Under the pieces are notes generated by a model. That model saw nothing but the letters and a program-made list of their open reading frames with translations. It was not told where the DNA came from and did not search any database. From Streptomyces fuscichromogenes (lineage in GTDB: Bacteria > Actinomycetota > Actinomycetes > Streptomycetales > Streptomycetaceae), in assembly GCF_014645815.1 (NCBI RefSeq), contig NZ_BMML01000032.1:35881-99880 (forward strand): a stretch of DNA of 64,000 bases, in the 5' to 3' direction. A program made the position numbers and the translations under genes. This document shows, in pieces, positions 52,177 through 60,022 of this stretch (position 1 is its first letter; each line of letters starts with the position of its first letter).

Positions 52177-53244
52177 GTGACGAACAGTGAAGCGGCGCTT
52201 CAGCGGCAGGACGCCGGCGTTCACCCGCCGGAGCGCGTGGACGCCGAGGTGCGGTACGTCGATCCCGACGCCGGCGCGGACGTCGAATGGATCCCGATCA
52301 CGGAGCTCGACCTGTCCCACTCGCCGCGCTCCGAGGGGGAGAGCGGCGAGCACGTACGGGTCCTGGCGGAGTCGCAGGCCGACCTGCCGCCGATCGTCGT
52401 GCAGCGCGGCAGCAACCGGGTGGTCGACGGCGTGCACCGGGTCCGGGCGGCCCGGCTGCGGGGCGAGGCGGCGATCCGGGCCCGCTGGTTCGACGGCGAC
52501 GACGCGAGCGCCTTCGTCCTGGCGGTGCGGCTGAACGTGCGGCACGGACTGCCGTTGTCGCTGACCGACCGCAAGGCGGCCGGCACCCGCATCCTCTGTG
52601 AGCAGGAGGACTGGTCGAACCGGGCGATAGCGTCGGCCGTCGGGCTGTCGCCCAAGACGATCGCCGCCCTGCGCGAGGCGGTCGGGCGCCCCGGCGGGCA
52701 GGCCAGGATCGGCCGCGACGGCCGCGTGCGACCCGTCAGCATCGCCGCCGGGCGCGAGCGCGCCAAGGAGATGCTCCTACGGGAACCCGCCTCCTCCCTG
52801 CGGGCGGTGAGCGCGGCCGCGGGGGTGTCCACGGGCACCGTCCGCGATGTCCGCGACCAGCTCCACCGGGAGATCGAGGCGGCGATCCCCGCACAGCGGC
52901 GCACCCCGCCCGCACGGACCGTGCCGGCGCCGCCCGCGCGGACGCCACGCGCGCAGGCCGCGTCACCGGCGCCGGTCACGCTGGACCGGTCGGCCGCACT
53001 GCTGCGCTCCCTGCGCACCGACCCCTCGCTGCGCTTCAACCAGTCCGGCCGACTGCTGCTGAGCATCCTCGCGGTGGTCGCCATCGACCCACAGGCACAG
53101 GACGGTCTCGTCCTCGGCCTGCCCGACCACTGCCTCGACTTCGTCGCGGAACTCGCGCAGGTGAGTGTGCAGACATGGCAGGACCTCGCCGTGCGCCTGT
53201 CGGAGCGCAGGTCGGCGCCGCCGGGCAGAGGCGGCCGGCGGTAA
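52177..53244 (+). CDS. StrR/NovG-like pathway-specific activator (ParB-type N-terminal domain)
   Basis: About 355 residues. An N-terminal ParB/sulfiredoxin-like domain (WIPITELDLSHSPRSEGES, LPPIVVQRGSNRVVDGVHRVRAARL, the DG-HR motif) is followed by a helix-turn-helix (WSNRAIASAVGLSPKTIAALREAVG) and a Pro/Ala linker to a C-terminal helical domain. This is the layout of StrR (streptomycin) and NovG (novobiocin), DNA-binding activators. The GTG at 52177 has GAGGAG nine bases upstream, better than the GTG at 52156. ARE-like operator 3 precedes it, and the 3,4-AHBA genes follow on the same strand, as probable targets. Confidence 0.82.
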   Translation: MTNSEAALQRQDAGVHPPERVDAEVRYVDPDAGADVEWIPITELDLSHSPRSEGESGEHVRVLAESQADLPPIVVQRGSNRVVDGVHRVRAARLRGEAAIRARWFDGDDASAFVLAVRLNVRHGLPLSLTDRKAAGTRILCEQEDWSNRAIASAVGLSPKTIAALREAVGRPGGQARIGRDGRVRPVSIAAGRERAKEMLLREPASSLRAVSAAAGVSTGTVRDVRDQLHREIEAAIPAQRRTPPARTVPAPPARTPRAQAASPAPVTLDRSAALLRSLRTDPSLRFNQSGRLLLSILAVVAIDPQAQDGLVLGLPDHCLDFVAELAQVSVQTWQDLAVRLSERRSAPPGRGGRR

Positions 53245-53345
53245 ACCCTGAAAAGCCGGAAAATTGCGGGGCTTGACGGGCCGGTGAATTCCTTGGTTCT
53301 GTCTTTAAAGCAGCACCGGAAACACCGCGAGAAACTTCGCAGAAA

Positions 53346-53379
53346 GTGCGCGGAATGCGCACCGGACAAGTGATCCGGT
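53346..53379. promoter_or_regulatory. Two adjoining inverted repeats upstream of the GriI-like gene
   Basis: GTGCGC-GGAAT-GCGCAC (53346-53362) overlaps ACCGGA-CAAGTGA-TCCGGT (53361-53379) by two bases; both are perfect. They lie 30-60 bases before the ATG at 53409, with a TTGACG at 53273-53278 as a possible -35 element. They are candidate sites for the StrR-like activator, although they differ from the published StrR consensus as I recall it. Confidence 0.5.
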
Positions 53380-53408
53380 TATCTGGGTAGGGAAGGGGTG
53401 TTGAGAAA

Positions 53409-54242
53409 ATGACCGATTCATACGGCTGGACCGGAAAAGATCGTCGGGTTCAGCGGATTATCCACTCCGCTTCCGGGACGACATTCCTGGTTCCGCTCGA
53501 CCATTCCCTCGCCGACGGTCCGGTGGCCTCTGCCGCCGGATTCGGCGGGCTCGTCGAGGCGATGGCCGCCAACGAGGTGGACGGGATCATCGTCCACAAG
53601 GGGCGTGTCCGGTTCCTGCCGGCCGACGCGCTCGGGCGGCTGGCGTTGATCGTCCACCTGAACGGCAGCACGCAGCACGCGCCGGACGCGGACGAGAAGA
53701 TCCTGGTGGGCGCCGTGGAAGAGGCGGTCGCCCTGGGCGCCGACGGCGTCAGCGTCCACATCAACCTGGGGTCGGGCACCGAGGCCGCCCAGCTCACCGA
53801 CCTCGGCGCGGTCGCCGGCAGCTGTGCCCGCTGGGGACTGCCGCTGCTCGCGATGGTCTACCCGCGCGGCCCCCGCATCACCGACCCGGCCGACCCCGTC
53901 CTGCTGGCGCACGCCGCGAACGTCGCGGCGGACCTCGGCGCCGACATCGTGAAGCTCCCGTACACCGGTTCGCCCGTGACGATGCGCGAGGTCGTCGAGG
54001 CCAGCCCGATCCCGGTCGTCACCGCCGGCGGCGGTGTGCACGCGGACAGCGGGACGTTCCTCGACCTCATCGACAGCACGATGGAGTCCGGTGTGCTCGG
54101 CGTCGCCGTCGGCCGCAACGTCTTCCAGGCCGCGGACCCGGGCGCGCTGGCCCGTTCGGTGGCCCGCCGGGTCCACGCCGGCCCCCGGTCGCTCGAACCG
54201 CTGGCCGCCCTGCGCCAGGAGCTGTCCGAGGCGGCCCTCTGA
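53409..54242 (+). CDS. griI: GriI-like C7N aldolase (aspartate semialdehyde + DHAP)
   Basis: A 277-residue class I (Schiff-base) aldolase of the DeoC/FbaB type. VPLDHSLADGPVASAAGFGG, VDGIIVHKGRV, GADGVSVHINLGSG, LLAMVYPRGP, GADIVKLPYTGSP (probable Schiff-base Lys) and VVTAGGG match the ADH-synthase family. GriI of the grixazone pathway joins aspartate-4-semialdehyde and dihydroxyacetone phosphate to a C7 amino sugar phosphate, the first step to 3,4-AHBA. The archaeal relatives serve aromatic amino-acid synthesis. The neighbouring GriH-like gene supports the grixazone-type role. Confidence 0.88.
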   Translation: MTDSYGWTGKDRRVQRIIHSASGTTFLVPLDHSLADGPVASAAGFGGLVEAMAANEVDGIIVHKGRVRFLPADALGRLALIVHLNGSTQHAPDADEKILVGAVEEAVALGADGVSVHINLGSGTEAAQLTDLGAVAGSCARWGLPLLAMVYPRGPRITDPADPVLLAHAANVAADLGADIVKLPYTGSPVTMREVVEASPIPVVTAGGGVHADSGTFLDLIDSTMESGVLGVAVGRNVFQAADPGALARSVARRVHAGPRSLEPLAALRQELSEAAL

Positions 54243-54318
54243 CGGGTGCCGCTTCCCGGCGCTCCCCCTCGTCCATTCCTCCGGCCGTCCTCCCCGGCCG
54301 TTCCCTCCACCGCACACT

Positions 54319-54356
54319 GTGACGCTCCGTCACCGCACGCCGTGACGATCCGTCAC
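54319..54356. repeat. Tandem pair of 15-base palindromes between griI- and griH-like genes
   Basis: GTGACG-CTC-CGTCAC at 54319-54333 and GTGACG-ATC-CGTCAC at 54342-54356: identical perfect arms, one central base differing, starts 23 bases apart, about two turns of DNA. They lie in the 170-base gap before the GriH-like gene. Either a double operator or two small mRNA hairpins. Confidence 0.8.
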
Positions 54357-54412
54357 CGACAGCCATGCGCGCGACCACGACAGGCAAGCAACCCACAACC
54401 AAAGGTGCGAAC

Positions 54413-55525
54413 ATGAAATCCGCATGGATCGACCTCCGCGGCACCGCCGCCGAACTCGCCACCGCCATCGTCGAGGAGAGCACCCACATCGGCGTCGAGA
54501 CCGTGGTGCTGGACGACCCCGAGCTGGCCGGCAAGGTCCCGCCGAACGTGCAGAAGGCCGCTGTCGTCACCGGTGAGACGCCCACCACCCTGATCGACCG
54601 GCTCGTCGACGTGGTCGACATCCTGATCGCCGACCACAGCATCGCCGAGAAGTTCGAGGGCATCCGCCCCGGCCTGCGCTCCGGCGTCCTGATCAAGGTG
54701 CTGGACGAGCAGAGCCTCGAGCTCGCCTGCCGGATCGCCAACGAGGCGGAGCTGACCCTCGTCGAGTTCCGACAGGACCCCAGCAAGATCCCGTTGGAGA
54801 TCCTGCTGGCCGCGGCCGACAAGGCCAAGGGCTCCATCGTCACCGTCGTCGAGGACGTCGAGGACGCGGCCACCACCATCGGCGTGCTCGAACGCGGCTC
54901 GGACGCGGTGCTGCTGGCCCCCAAGCGCGTCGGCGACGCCACCGAGCTGGTGCAGGTCACCCGGGGCGAGTCCGCCTCACTGGAGATGGAGGAGCTGGAG
55001 ATCGTCGAGCTCACCCACCTCGGCCTGGGCGACCGGGTCTGCGTCGACACCTGCTCCCACCTGCGGCCCAACGAGGGCATCCTGGTCGGGTCGTACTCCA
55101 CCGGCCTGGTGCTCGTCAGCAGCGAGACCCACCCGCTGCCGTACATGCCCACCCGCCCGTTCCGGGTCAACGCGGCCGCGCTGTCCTCCTACACCCTGAC
55201 GCCCGGCAACCGCACCCAGTACCTGTCCGAGCTGCACTGCGGGTCGGAGATCCTGGCCGTCAGCACGGACGGCAGCGTGCGCACGGTGGTCGTGGGCCGG
55301 ATCAAGATGGAGTCCCGCCCGATGCTGCGGATCGAGGCCCGCACCCGCAGCGGTCAGCTCGTGGACATGGTCGGCCAGGACGACTGGCACGTCAGGGCGC
55401 TCGGCCCCGGCGGCAGCGTGCACAACTTCACCGAGCTGCGGGCCGGCGACGTCATCCTCGGCCACACCATGACCGACCAGCGGCACGTCGGCTACGCGAT
55501 CCGGGAGTTCCTCCACGAGCAGTAG
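54413..55525 (+). CDS. griH: GriH-like 3-amino-4-hydroxybenzoate synthase (3-dehydroquinate synthase II family)
   Basis: A 370-residue protein of the DHQ synthase II family. MKSAWIDLRG at the start, ADHSIAEKFEGIRPG, FRQDPSKIPLEILLAAAD, DAVLLAPKRVGDATEL, VCVDTCSHLRPNEGILVGS, SRPFRVNAAA-like RPFRVNAAALSSY and RIKMESRPMLRIEAR are family hallmarks. GriH converts the GriI product to 3,4-AHBA in grixazone and manumycin-type pathways. The ATG at 54413 is preferred, with AAAGG nine bases upstream, over an upstream ATG at 54365. It follows the GriI-like gene after the tandem palindromes. Confidence 0.88.
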   Translation: MKSAWIDLRGTAAELATAIVEESTHIGVETVVLDDPELAGKVPPNVQKAAVVTGETPTTLIDRLVDVVDILIADHSIAEKFEGIRPGLRSGVLIKVLDEQSLELACRIANEAELTLVEFRQDPSKIPLEILLAAADKAKGSIVTVVEDVEDAATTIGVLERGSDAVLLAPKRVGDATELVQVTRGESASLEMEELEIVELTHLGLGDRVCVDTCSHLRPNEGILVGSYSTGLVLVSSETHPLPYMPTRPFRVNAAALSSYTLTPGNRTQYLSELHCGSEILAVSTDGSVRTVVVGRIKMESRPMLRIEARTRSGQLVDMVGQDDWHVRALGPGGSVHNFTELRAGDVILGHTMTDQRHVGYAIREFLHEQ

Positions 55526-55534
55526 AGCCCGAGC

Positions 55535-55566
55535 CGGTCACGTGACCGCCGTGGGAACCGGCGGTC
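55535..55566. promoter_or_regulatory. Palindrome and overlapping hairpin between griH-like and aspartate kinase genes
   Basis: CGGTCACGTGACCG (55535-55548) is a perfect 14-base palindrome with the same GTGAC core as the tandem palindromes at 54319-54356. Overlapping it, GACCGCCG (55544-55551) pairs with CGGCGGTC (55559-55566) across a 7-base loop. There is no T-run, so it may be an operator, or an attenuating or mRNA-processing hairpin rather than a classic terminator. Confidence 0.55.
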
Positions 55567-55627
55567 GGCGCGGCACTCGAGCAACGTCTTCCACGTCCCA
55601 CGGATCTGAAGGAAGAGAGTGCGTGAG

Positions 55628-56992
55628 ATGGCGCTCATAGTGCAGAAATACGGCGGAACCTCAGTCGCCACTCCTGAAAAGGTCATCGAAGCGGCACGGC
55701 AGATCCGGGCGGCGCGCGAGGACGGGAACCAGGTCGTCGTGGTCGTGTCCGCCATGGGCGGGGCCACCGACGAACTGCTCCGGCTGGCGTCCGCGGTGAC
55801 CGCCCGCCCCGACGCACGCGAACTCGACGCCCTGCTCTGCACGGGCGAGGCCGCGTCCGCCGGACTGGTGTCGCTGGCGCTCAACCACCAGGGCGTCGTG
55901 AGCCGCTCGTTCAGCGGTCCCGAGGCGGGCATCCGCACCGACCACCGCCACGGCCGGGCCACGATCGTGGAGGTGGACCCGCGCAGGCTGCGGGAGGAAC
56001 TCGCCAGGGGAACCGTCCCCGTCGTCGCGGGCTTCCAGGGCGAGTCCATCGCCACCGGGGCCCGCACCACCCTGGGCCGCGGCGGCTCCGACACCACCGG
56101 AGTCGCCCTGGCCGCCGCGCTCGGCGCGGACCACTGCGAGATCGTCACCGACGTCGCCGGCGTCTACACGGCCGACCCCCGCACGGTCGTCGGTGTCCGT
56201 CGGCACACCTCCCTGCTCTACGAGGAGATGGCCGAACTGGCCGTCAGCGGCGCCAAGGTGCTCGCCTCCGACTCGGTCGACTACGCGCGAACCCACGGCG
56301 TCGACCTGAAGGTGCGCTCCAACAGCTCCGCGGTCGGCCCGCGGACCTGGGTGGGCGACGGCCGGCGCGCGGCCGGGGCGGCGGCCGGCGAGTCCTGGAC
56401 ACCCGTCGGCCTCGGCCGCCCCATCGCCGGGGTCGCGGGGCGCTCCGGCCTGGTGCGGTGCGTACTGCGCCGGATCACCACGGACCACGTCCTGCGCCTG
56501 CTCGGCGAACTGGCCGAGCGCGAGACCGAGGTCGAACTGCGCCGCTACGGCAACCTCGGTACCGAGGACGCCGGCGACATCGCGCTCACGCTGCCCGAGG
56601 ACAGCGTGGAGGAGATACGGGAGCTCCTGGCCGACACCGACCGCGGCATCCGTCTCGACGAGGCGCACTGGACGTCCAACCTGGCTCGGCTCTCCGTCGT
56701 CGGCCTGGGCATCGGCCGGCGGCCGTACGCGCCGCTGCGGCTGCTCGAAGCCCTGCGCTCGGCCGGTGCCGCGCGCACCGACCTGCACGTCACCTCCAAC
56801 CGGCTCAGCGTGCTGACCGGCCGCGGCGACCTGGCCGCGGCGACCCAGATCGTCCATGACACCTTCCTGTCCGAGCTGGTGACACCCCTGGTCCAGCAGG
56901 CGGGCCCGGACCGCGCCGGCACGGCCTGGCCACTGGCCGCCGGGAGGGGACAGCACCACGTCGCGCTGCCCGCCCTGGCCGCCGCCGAGTGA
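55628..56992 (+). CDS. Aspartate kinase dedicated to the cluster
   Basis: A 454-residue kinase that phosphorylates aspartate as the first step to aspartate-4-semialdehyde, the GriI substrate. ALIVQKYGGTSVATPEK, VVVSAMGGATDEL, CTGEAASAGLV, FQGESIATGARTTLGRGGSDTTGVALAAAL and TDVAGVYTADPR are diagnostic. Two ACT-type regions follow (VAGRSGLVRCVLRRI; LSVVGLGIGRRPYAPLRLLEAL). The usual C-terminal regulatory site is modified, which would suit relaxed feedback inhibition, but I cannot prove this. The ATG at 55628 follows AAGGAAG. A kinase in the cluster boosts precursor supply. Confidence 0.88.
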   Translation: MALIVQKYGGTSVATPEKVIEAARQIRAAREDGNQVVVVVSAMGGATDELLRLASAVTARPDARELDALLCTGEAASAGLVSLALNHQGVVSRSFSGPEAGIRTDHRHGRATIVEVDPRRLREELARGTVPVVAGFQGESIATGARTTLGRGGSDTTGVALAAALGADHCEIVTDVAGVYTADPRTVVGVRRHTSLLYEEMAELAVSGAKVLASDSVDYARTHGVDLKVRSNSSAVGPRTWVGDGRRAAGAAAGESWTPVGLGRPIAGVAGRSGLVRCVLRRITTDHVLRLLGELAERETEVELRRYGNLGTEDAGDIALTLPEDSVEEIRELLADTDRGIRLDEAHWTSNLARLSVVGLGIGRRPYAPLRLLEALRSAGAARTDLHVTSNRLSVLTGRGDLAAATQIVHDTFLSELVTPLVQQAGPDRAGTAWPLAAGRGQHHVALPALAAAE

Positions 56993-57024
56993 CCCCGGCC
57001 CCCACACCGCGAGGGAGAACACCG

Positions 57025-57114
57025 ATGTCCGCCATCCGACTCGACCCCGGCCGTCCGGGCGGGCCGACAGCGCGCGGCCCCGCCGGCCGGCCGCACCGGG
57101 AGAGTCCCCGATGA
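57025..57114 (+). CDS. 29-residue coupled leader ORF before the P450
   Basis: ATG at 57025 with a strong GAGGGAGA site nine bases upstream. It reads MSAIRLDPGRPGG, then a Gly/Pro/Arg-rich tail, and stops at 57112-57114, where the TGA overlaps the ATG of the P450 gene (57111). The overlap and good site suggest real translation, as a coupling leader or small peptide. No family match. Confidence 0.45.
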   Translation: MSAIRLDPGRPGGPTARGPAGRPHRESPR

Positions 57115-58367
57115 CCACCACCCCGGCCTTCGACCCCGTATTCGACCCCACCCGCGACGACCAGCTGGCCGACCCCTACCCCGGCTACGCGCGGATGCGC
57201 GCGCAGTGCCCGGTCTTCCACGACCAGGACCGGGACATCTGGGTCCTCACCCGCCACGAGGACGTGGTGCGGGTCGTCCACGACCCCGAGACGTTCTCCT
57301 CCGAGAGCGCGGTGCGGATCACCTCGGGACCCGAGTCCGACGAGGTGAAGCAGGTCCTGTCCGAAGGCTGGTCGCTGACGCCCAACCTGACCGAGAGCGA
57401 CGGCGAGGAGCACACCCGGCTGCGCGTGGCGGTGAACCGCGTCTTCACGCCGCGGCGCGTGGCGGCGCTGGAGCCCTTCGTCCGCGGCACCGCCGAGGAC
57501 CTGATCGCCCGGTTCGCCGCGGACGGCAGGGCCGACATCATCGAGGGCTACGCCTGGCCCCTGCCGCTGATGGTCATGGCACGGATCCTCGGCGTACCGC
57601 CCCGGGACGTGCCGCTGCTGCGGCAGTGGAGCTCCAACTGGCTGAAGCTGTCCGTCGGCATCGGCGAGCCGGCCGAGCGCGTCGACTGGGCCAGGGACGT
57701 CGTCACCATGCAGCACCACGTGATGGCGCTGCTGGACGGTACGGACATGGCCGACGAGGACTCGCTCGTCTCCTCCCTGGCGCGGTACGGCGCCGAGCAC
57801 GGTCTCGACGACGTGGAACTGATGCGCATCGTGATGAACCTGATCATCGCGGGGCACGTCACGGTCACCCGCGCCATCGGCAACGGCCTCGTCACCCTCC
57901 TGGAGCACCCCCGCCAGCTCGCGGCCCTGCGCGCCGGCGAGGCATCCGTCGAGGCGATGGTCGAGGAGATCCTGCGCTACGAGTCCCCCGTCCAGGGCCT
58001 GTTCCGCACCGTGACACGGGAGACGGAACTCGGCGGCAGACGGCTCGTGCCCGGCGACCGTGTGATGGTCCACTGGGGCTCCGCCAACCGGGACGGATGC
58101 GTGTTCGAGGACCCGGACGAGTTCGCCCTGCGCAGCAGGCCCGGCCGGCACCAGATGGCCTTCGGCCGCGGCGTCCACGCCTGCCTCGGCGCCTCCCTGG
58201 CACGGCTCCAGCTGCGCGTCGCCATCCCGCTGCTCTTCGACCGGCTCCCCGGGCTGCGTCTCGGCCCCACCGGCTCGCGCACCCGCGAACGGCTGGTCAT
58301 CGCACGCGGCTTCGAAGAACTGCGCCTCCACTGGGACGTCCCACACCTGCGGGAGGCAGCACCATGA
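57111..58367 (+). CDS. Cytochrome P450 with unusual I-helix
   Basis: A 418-residue soluble bacterial P450. The heme-binding FGRGVHACLG has its Cys near residue 357, the ExxR is EEILRY near 286, and the TLxxDxxxHTRLR-like segment reads ESDGEEHTRLRVAVNRVFTP. The I-helix reads IIAGHVTVTRAIGNG: relatives have AGHETT, so the acidic residue before the conserved Thr is replaced by Val. That can weaken proton delivery and shift chemistry away from plain hydroxylation. It is coupled by ATGA overlaps to the leader ORF and to the GMC gene. Electron partners are not in the window. Confidence 0.88.
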   Translation: MTTTPAFDPVFDPTRDDQLADPYPGYARMRAQCPVFHDQDRDIWVLTRHEDVVRVVHDPETFSSESAVRITSGPESDEVKQVLSEGWSLTPNLTESDGEEHTRLRVAVNRVFTPRRVAALEPFVRGTAEDLIARFAADGRADIIEGYAWPLPLMVMARILGVPPRDVPLLRQWSSNWLKLSVGIGEPAERVDWARDVVTMQHHVMALLDGTDMADEDSLVSSLARYGAEHGLDDVELMRIVMNLIIAGHVTVTRAIGNGLVTLLEHPRQLAALRAGEASVEAMVEEILRYESPVQGLFRTVTRETELGGRRLVPGDRVMVHWGSANRDGCVFEDPDEFALRSRPGRHQMAFGRGVHACLGASLARLQLRVAIPLLFDRLPGLRLGPTGSRTRERLVIARGFEELRLHWDVPHLREAAP

Positions 58368-59971
58368 CCGCACCAGCCTCCGACCCGCGACCCGTCGCCG
58401 GCCGACCCCGGTCCGGACCGGCGGCCGCCATGACCCACGACGTGATCGTGATCGGCGGCGGATCCGCCGGCTGCGTCCTCGCCAACCGGCTGAGCGCCGA
58501 CCCGCGGCGCTCGGTCCTGCTCCTGGAGGCGGGCCCCGACTTCGCCACCACCGCCGGCACACCGGCGGACATCAAGGACGCGACCTACGCCCCGTACACC
58601 TACGACTGGGGCTACCGCTCCGTCCCGGACGCCTTCGGCAACGAGGTGCCCGTACCGCGGGGCCGCGTCATCGGCGGTTCCTCCGCGGTCAACGTCTGCG
58701 TCGCCATGCGGGCCCGGCCCTCGGACCACGACGCGTGGGCCGCCGCGGCCGGCCCCGCATGGGGCTACGCACAGATGCTCCCCCTCTACCAGGAGATGGA
58801 GCACTACCCGTACGGCGAGGAGAAGTACCACGGCCTGGGCGGCCCCTACCGCATGACACTGGGCGCCCCGGCCGACCTCGGCCGGCACGCCGTCGCCGCG
58901 CAGCAGGCCGGCGCGCGCCTCGGACACCCCGAGGTCGCCGACTTCAACGCGCCCGGCGCGCCGGGCTTCGCCCGCACCCCGCTCAGCGCGGCCGACGGCA
59001 TACGGCTGAGCACCGCCATCGGCTACCTCAACCCCGTCCGCGACCGGCCCAACCTGCGGGTGCGCGGCGAGACACTGGTCGACCGGGTGCTGTTCCGAGG
59101 CACCCGGGCCCGGGGAGTACGGCTGGCCACCGGGGAGGAGATCCCTGCCCGGCACGTCGTGCTCAGCGCCGGCGCCTACAACTCGCCCGCCATCGCCCTG
59201 CGTTCGGGTATCGGTGACCGCGGTGACCTGACGGCGCTCGGCATCGGCGTGGTGGCCGACCTGCCCGGGGTGGGGCGCAACCTCACCGAGCACCCCGCCT
59301 ACTGGAACGTCCACGCGGCCAAGCCGCCCGAGGCCGAGGCCCGGTCGGTGTTCGGCAGCGTCCTCAGCGTCGCCACCGGACCGGACGAGCCCGACTTCGA
59401 CGTGCAGATCCTGCCGTCGGCGGCGGTGCCGGCCGGCAGCCTGCCCGAGCAGTTCGTGCCCCGCGCCGAACACCATCCCACCGGCTGGGACATGGTCTTC
59501 TTCGTCTCCTGCGTCCAGCCCCGCTCCCGCGGCAGCGTACGGCTGTCCTCACCCGACCCCGAGGCCGCTCCGGTGATCGACCTCGGCCTGTACACCGCCG
59601 CCGACGACGCCGAACGGGTCGCCGACGGAGTGCGCCTGGCCCGCCGGCTGGCCCGTACCCGCCCGCTGGCCGACCTGCTGGCCGACGAGCGGGTACCGGG
59701 CCCGGACATCAGTGACCGGGAACTGGCCGACACCGTCCGCCGCGCGCCGGCCCACTACAACCACGGCAGCGCCACGATGCGCATGGGCCGGCCCGGCGAC
59801 CCGACCGCCGTGGTCGACGCCGACGGCACCGTGCGCGGCGTCGAGGGACTGACCGTCGCGGACGCCTCGGTGTTCCCGGCGATGCCCCGGGTGGCCACGA
59901 ACGTCCCGGCCATCGTGGTCGCCGAGCGGATCGCCTCGGTGCTGCGCGAACGACTCGCCCCGCGCGACTGA
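58364..59971 (+). CDS. GMC-family oxidoreductase
   Basis: A 535-residue FAD enzyme of the choline-dehydrogenase/alcohol-oxidase type. VIVIGGGSAGCVLANRLSADP near residue 26, VPRGRVIGGSSAVNVCVAMRA, VVLSAGAYNSPAIALRSGIG and the C-terminal HYNHGSATMRMGRPGDP with GLTVADASVFP show an intact fold and active-site His region. It oxidises a primary alcohol to an aldehyde. The ATG at 58364 overlaps the P450 stop; MTHDV at 58430 is an alternative start. An aldehyde dehydrogenase follows, so alcohol-to-acid oxidation is a plausible joint step. Confidence 0.86.
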   Translation: MTAPASDPRPVAGRPRSGPAAAMTHDVIVIGGGSAGCVLANRLSADPRRSVLLLEAGPDFATTAGTPADIKDATYAPYTYDWGYRSVPDAFGNEVPVPRGRVIGGSSAVNVCVAMRARPSDHDAWAAAAGPAWGYAQMLPLYQEMEHYPYGEEKYHGLGGPYRMTLGAPADLGRHAVAAQQAGARLGHPEVADFNAPGAPGFARTPLSAADGIRLSTAIGYLNPVRDRPNLRVRGETLVDRVLFRGTRARGVRLATGEEIPARHVVLSAGAYNSPAIALRSGIGDRGDLTALGIGVVADLPGVGRNLTEHPAYWNVHAAKPPEAEARSVFGSVLSVATGPDEPDFDVQILPSAAVPAGSLPEQFVPRAEHHPTGWDMVFFVSCVQPRSRGSVRLSSPDPEAAPVIDLGLYTAADDAERVADGVRLARRLARTRPLADLLADERVPGPDISDRELADTVRRAPAHYNHGSATMRMGRPGDPTAVVDADGTVRGVEGLTVADASVFPAMPRVATNVPAIVVAERIASVLRERLAPRD

Positions 59972-60022
59972 GCCCTGCCCCAGCCCATGCCGGCGTGCCC
60001 GGCGCACGAACAGGAGGATTCC

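Noticed and set aside
54319..54356. Transcription terminator between griI- and griH-like genes
   Set aside because: Two weak short stems without a T-run and in the middle of a functional gene pair; an operator is more likely.
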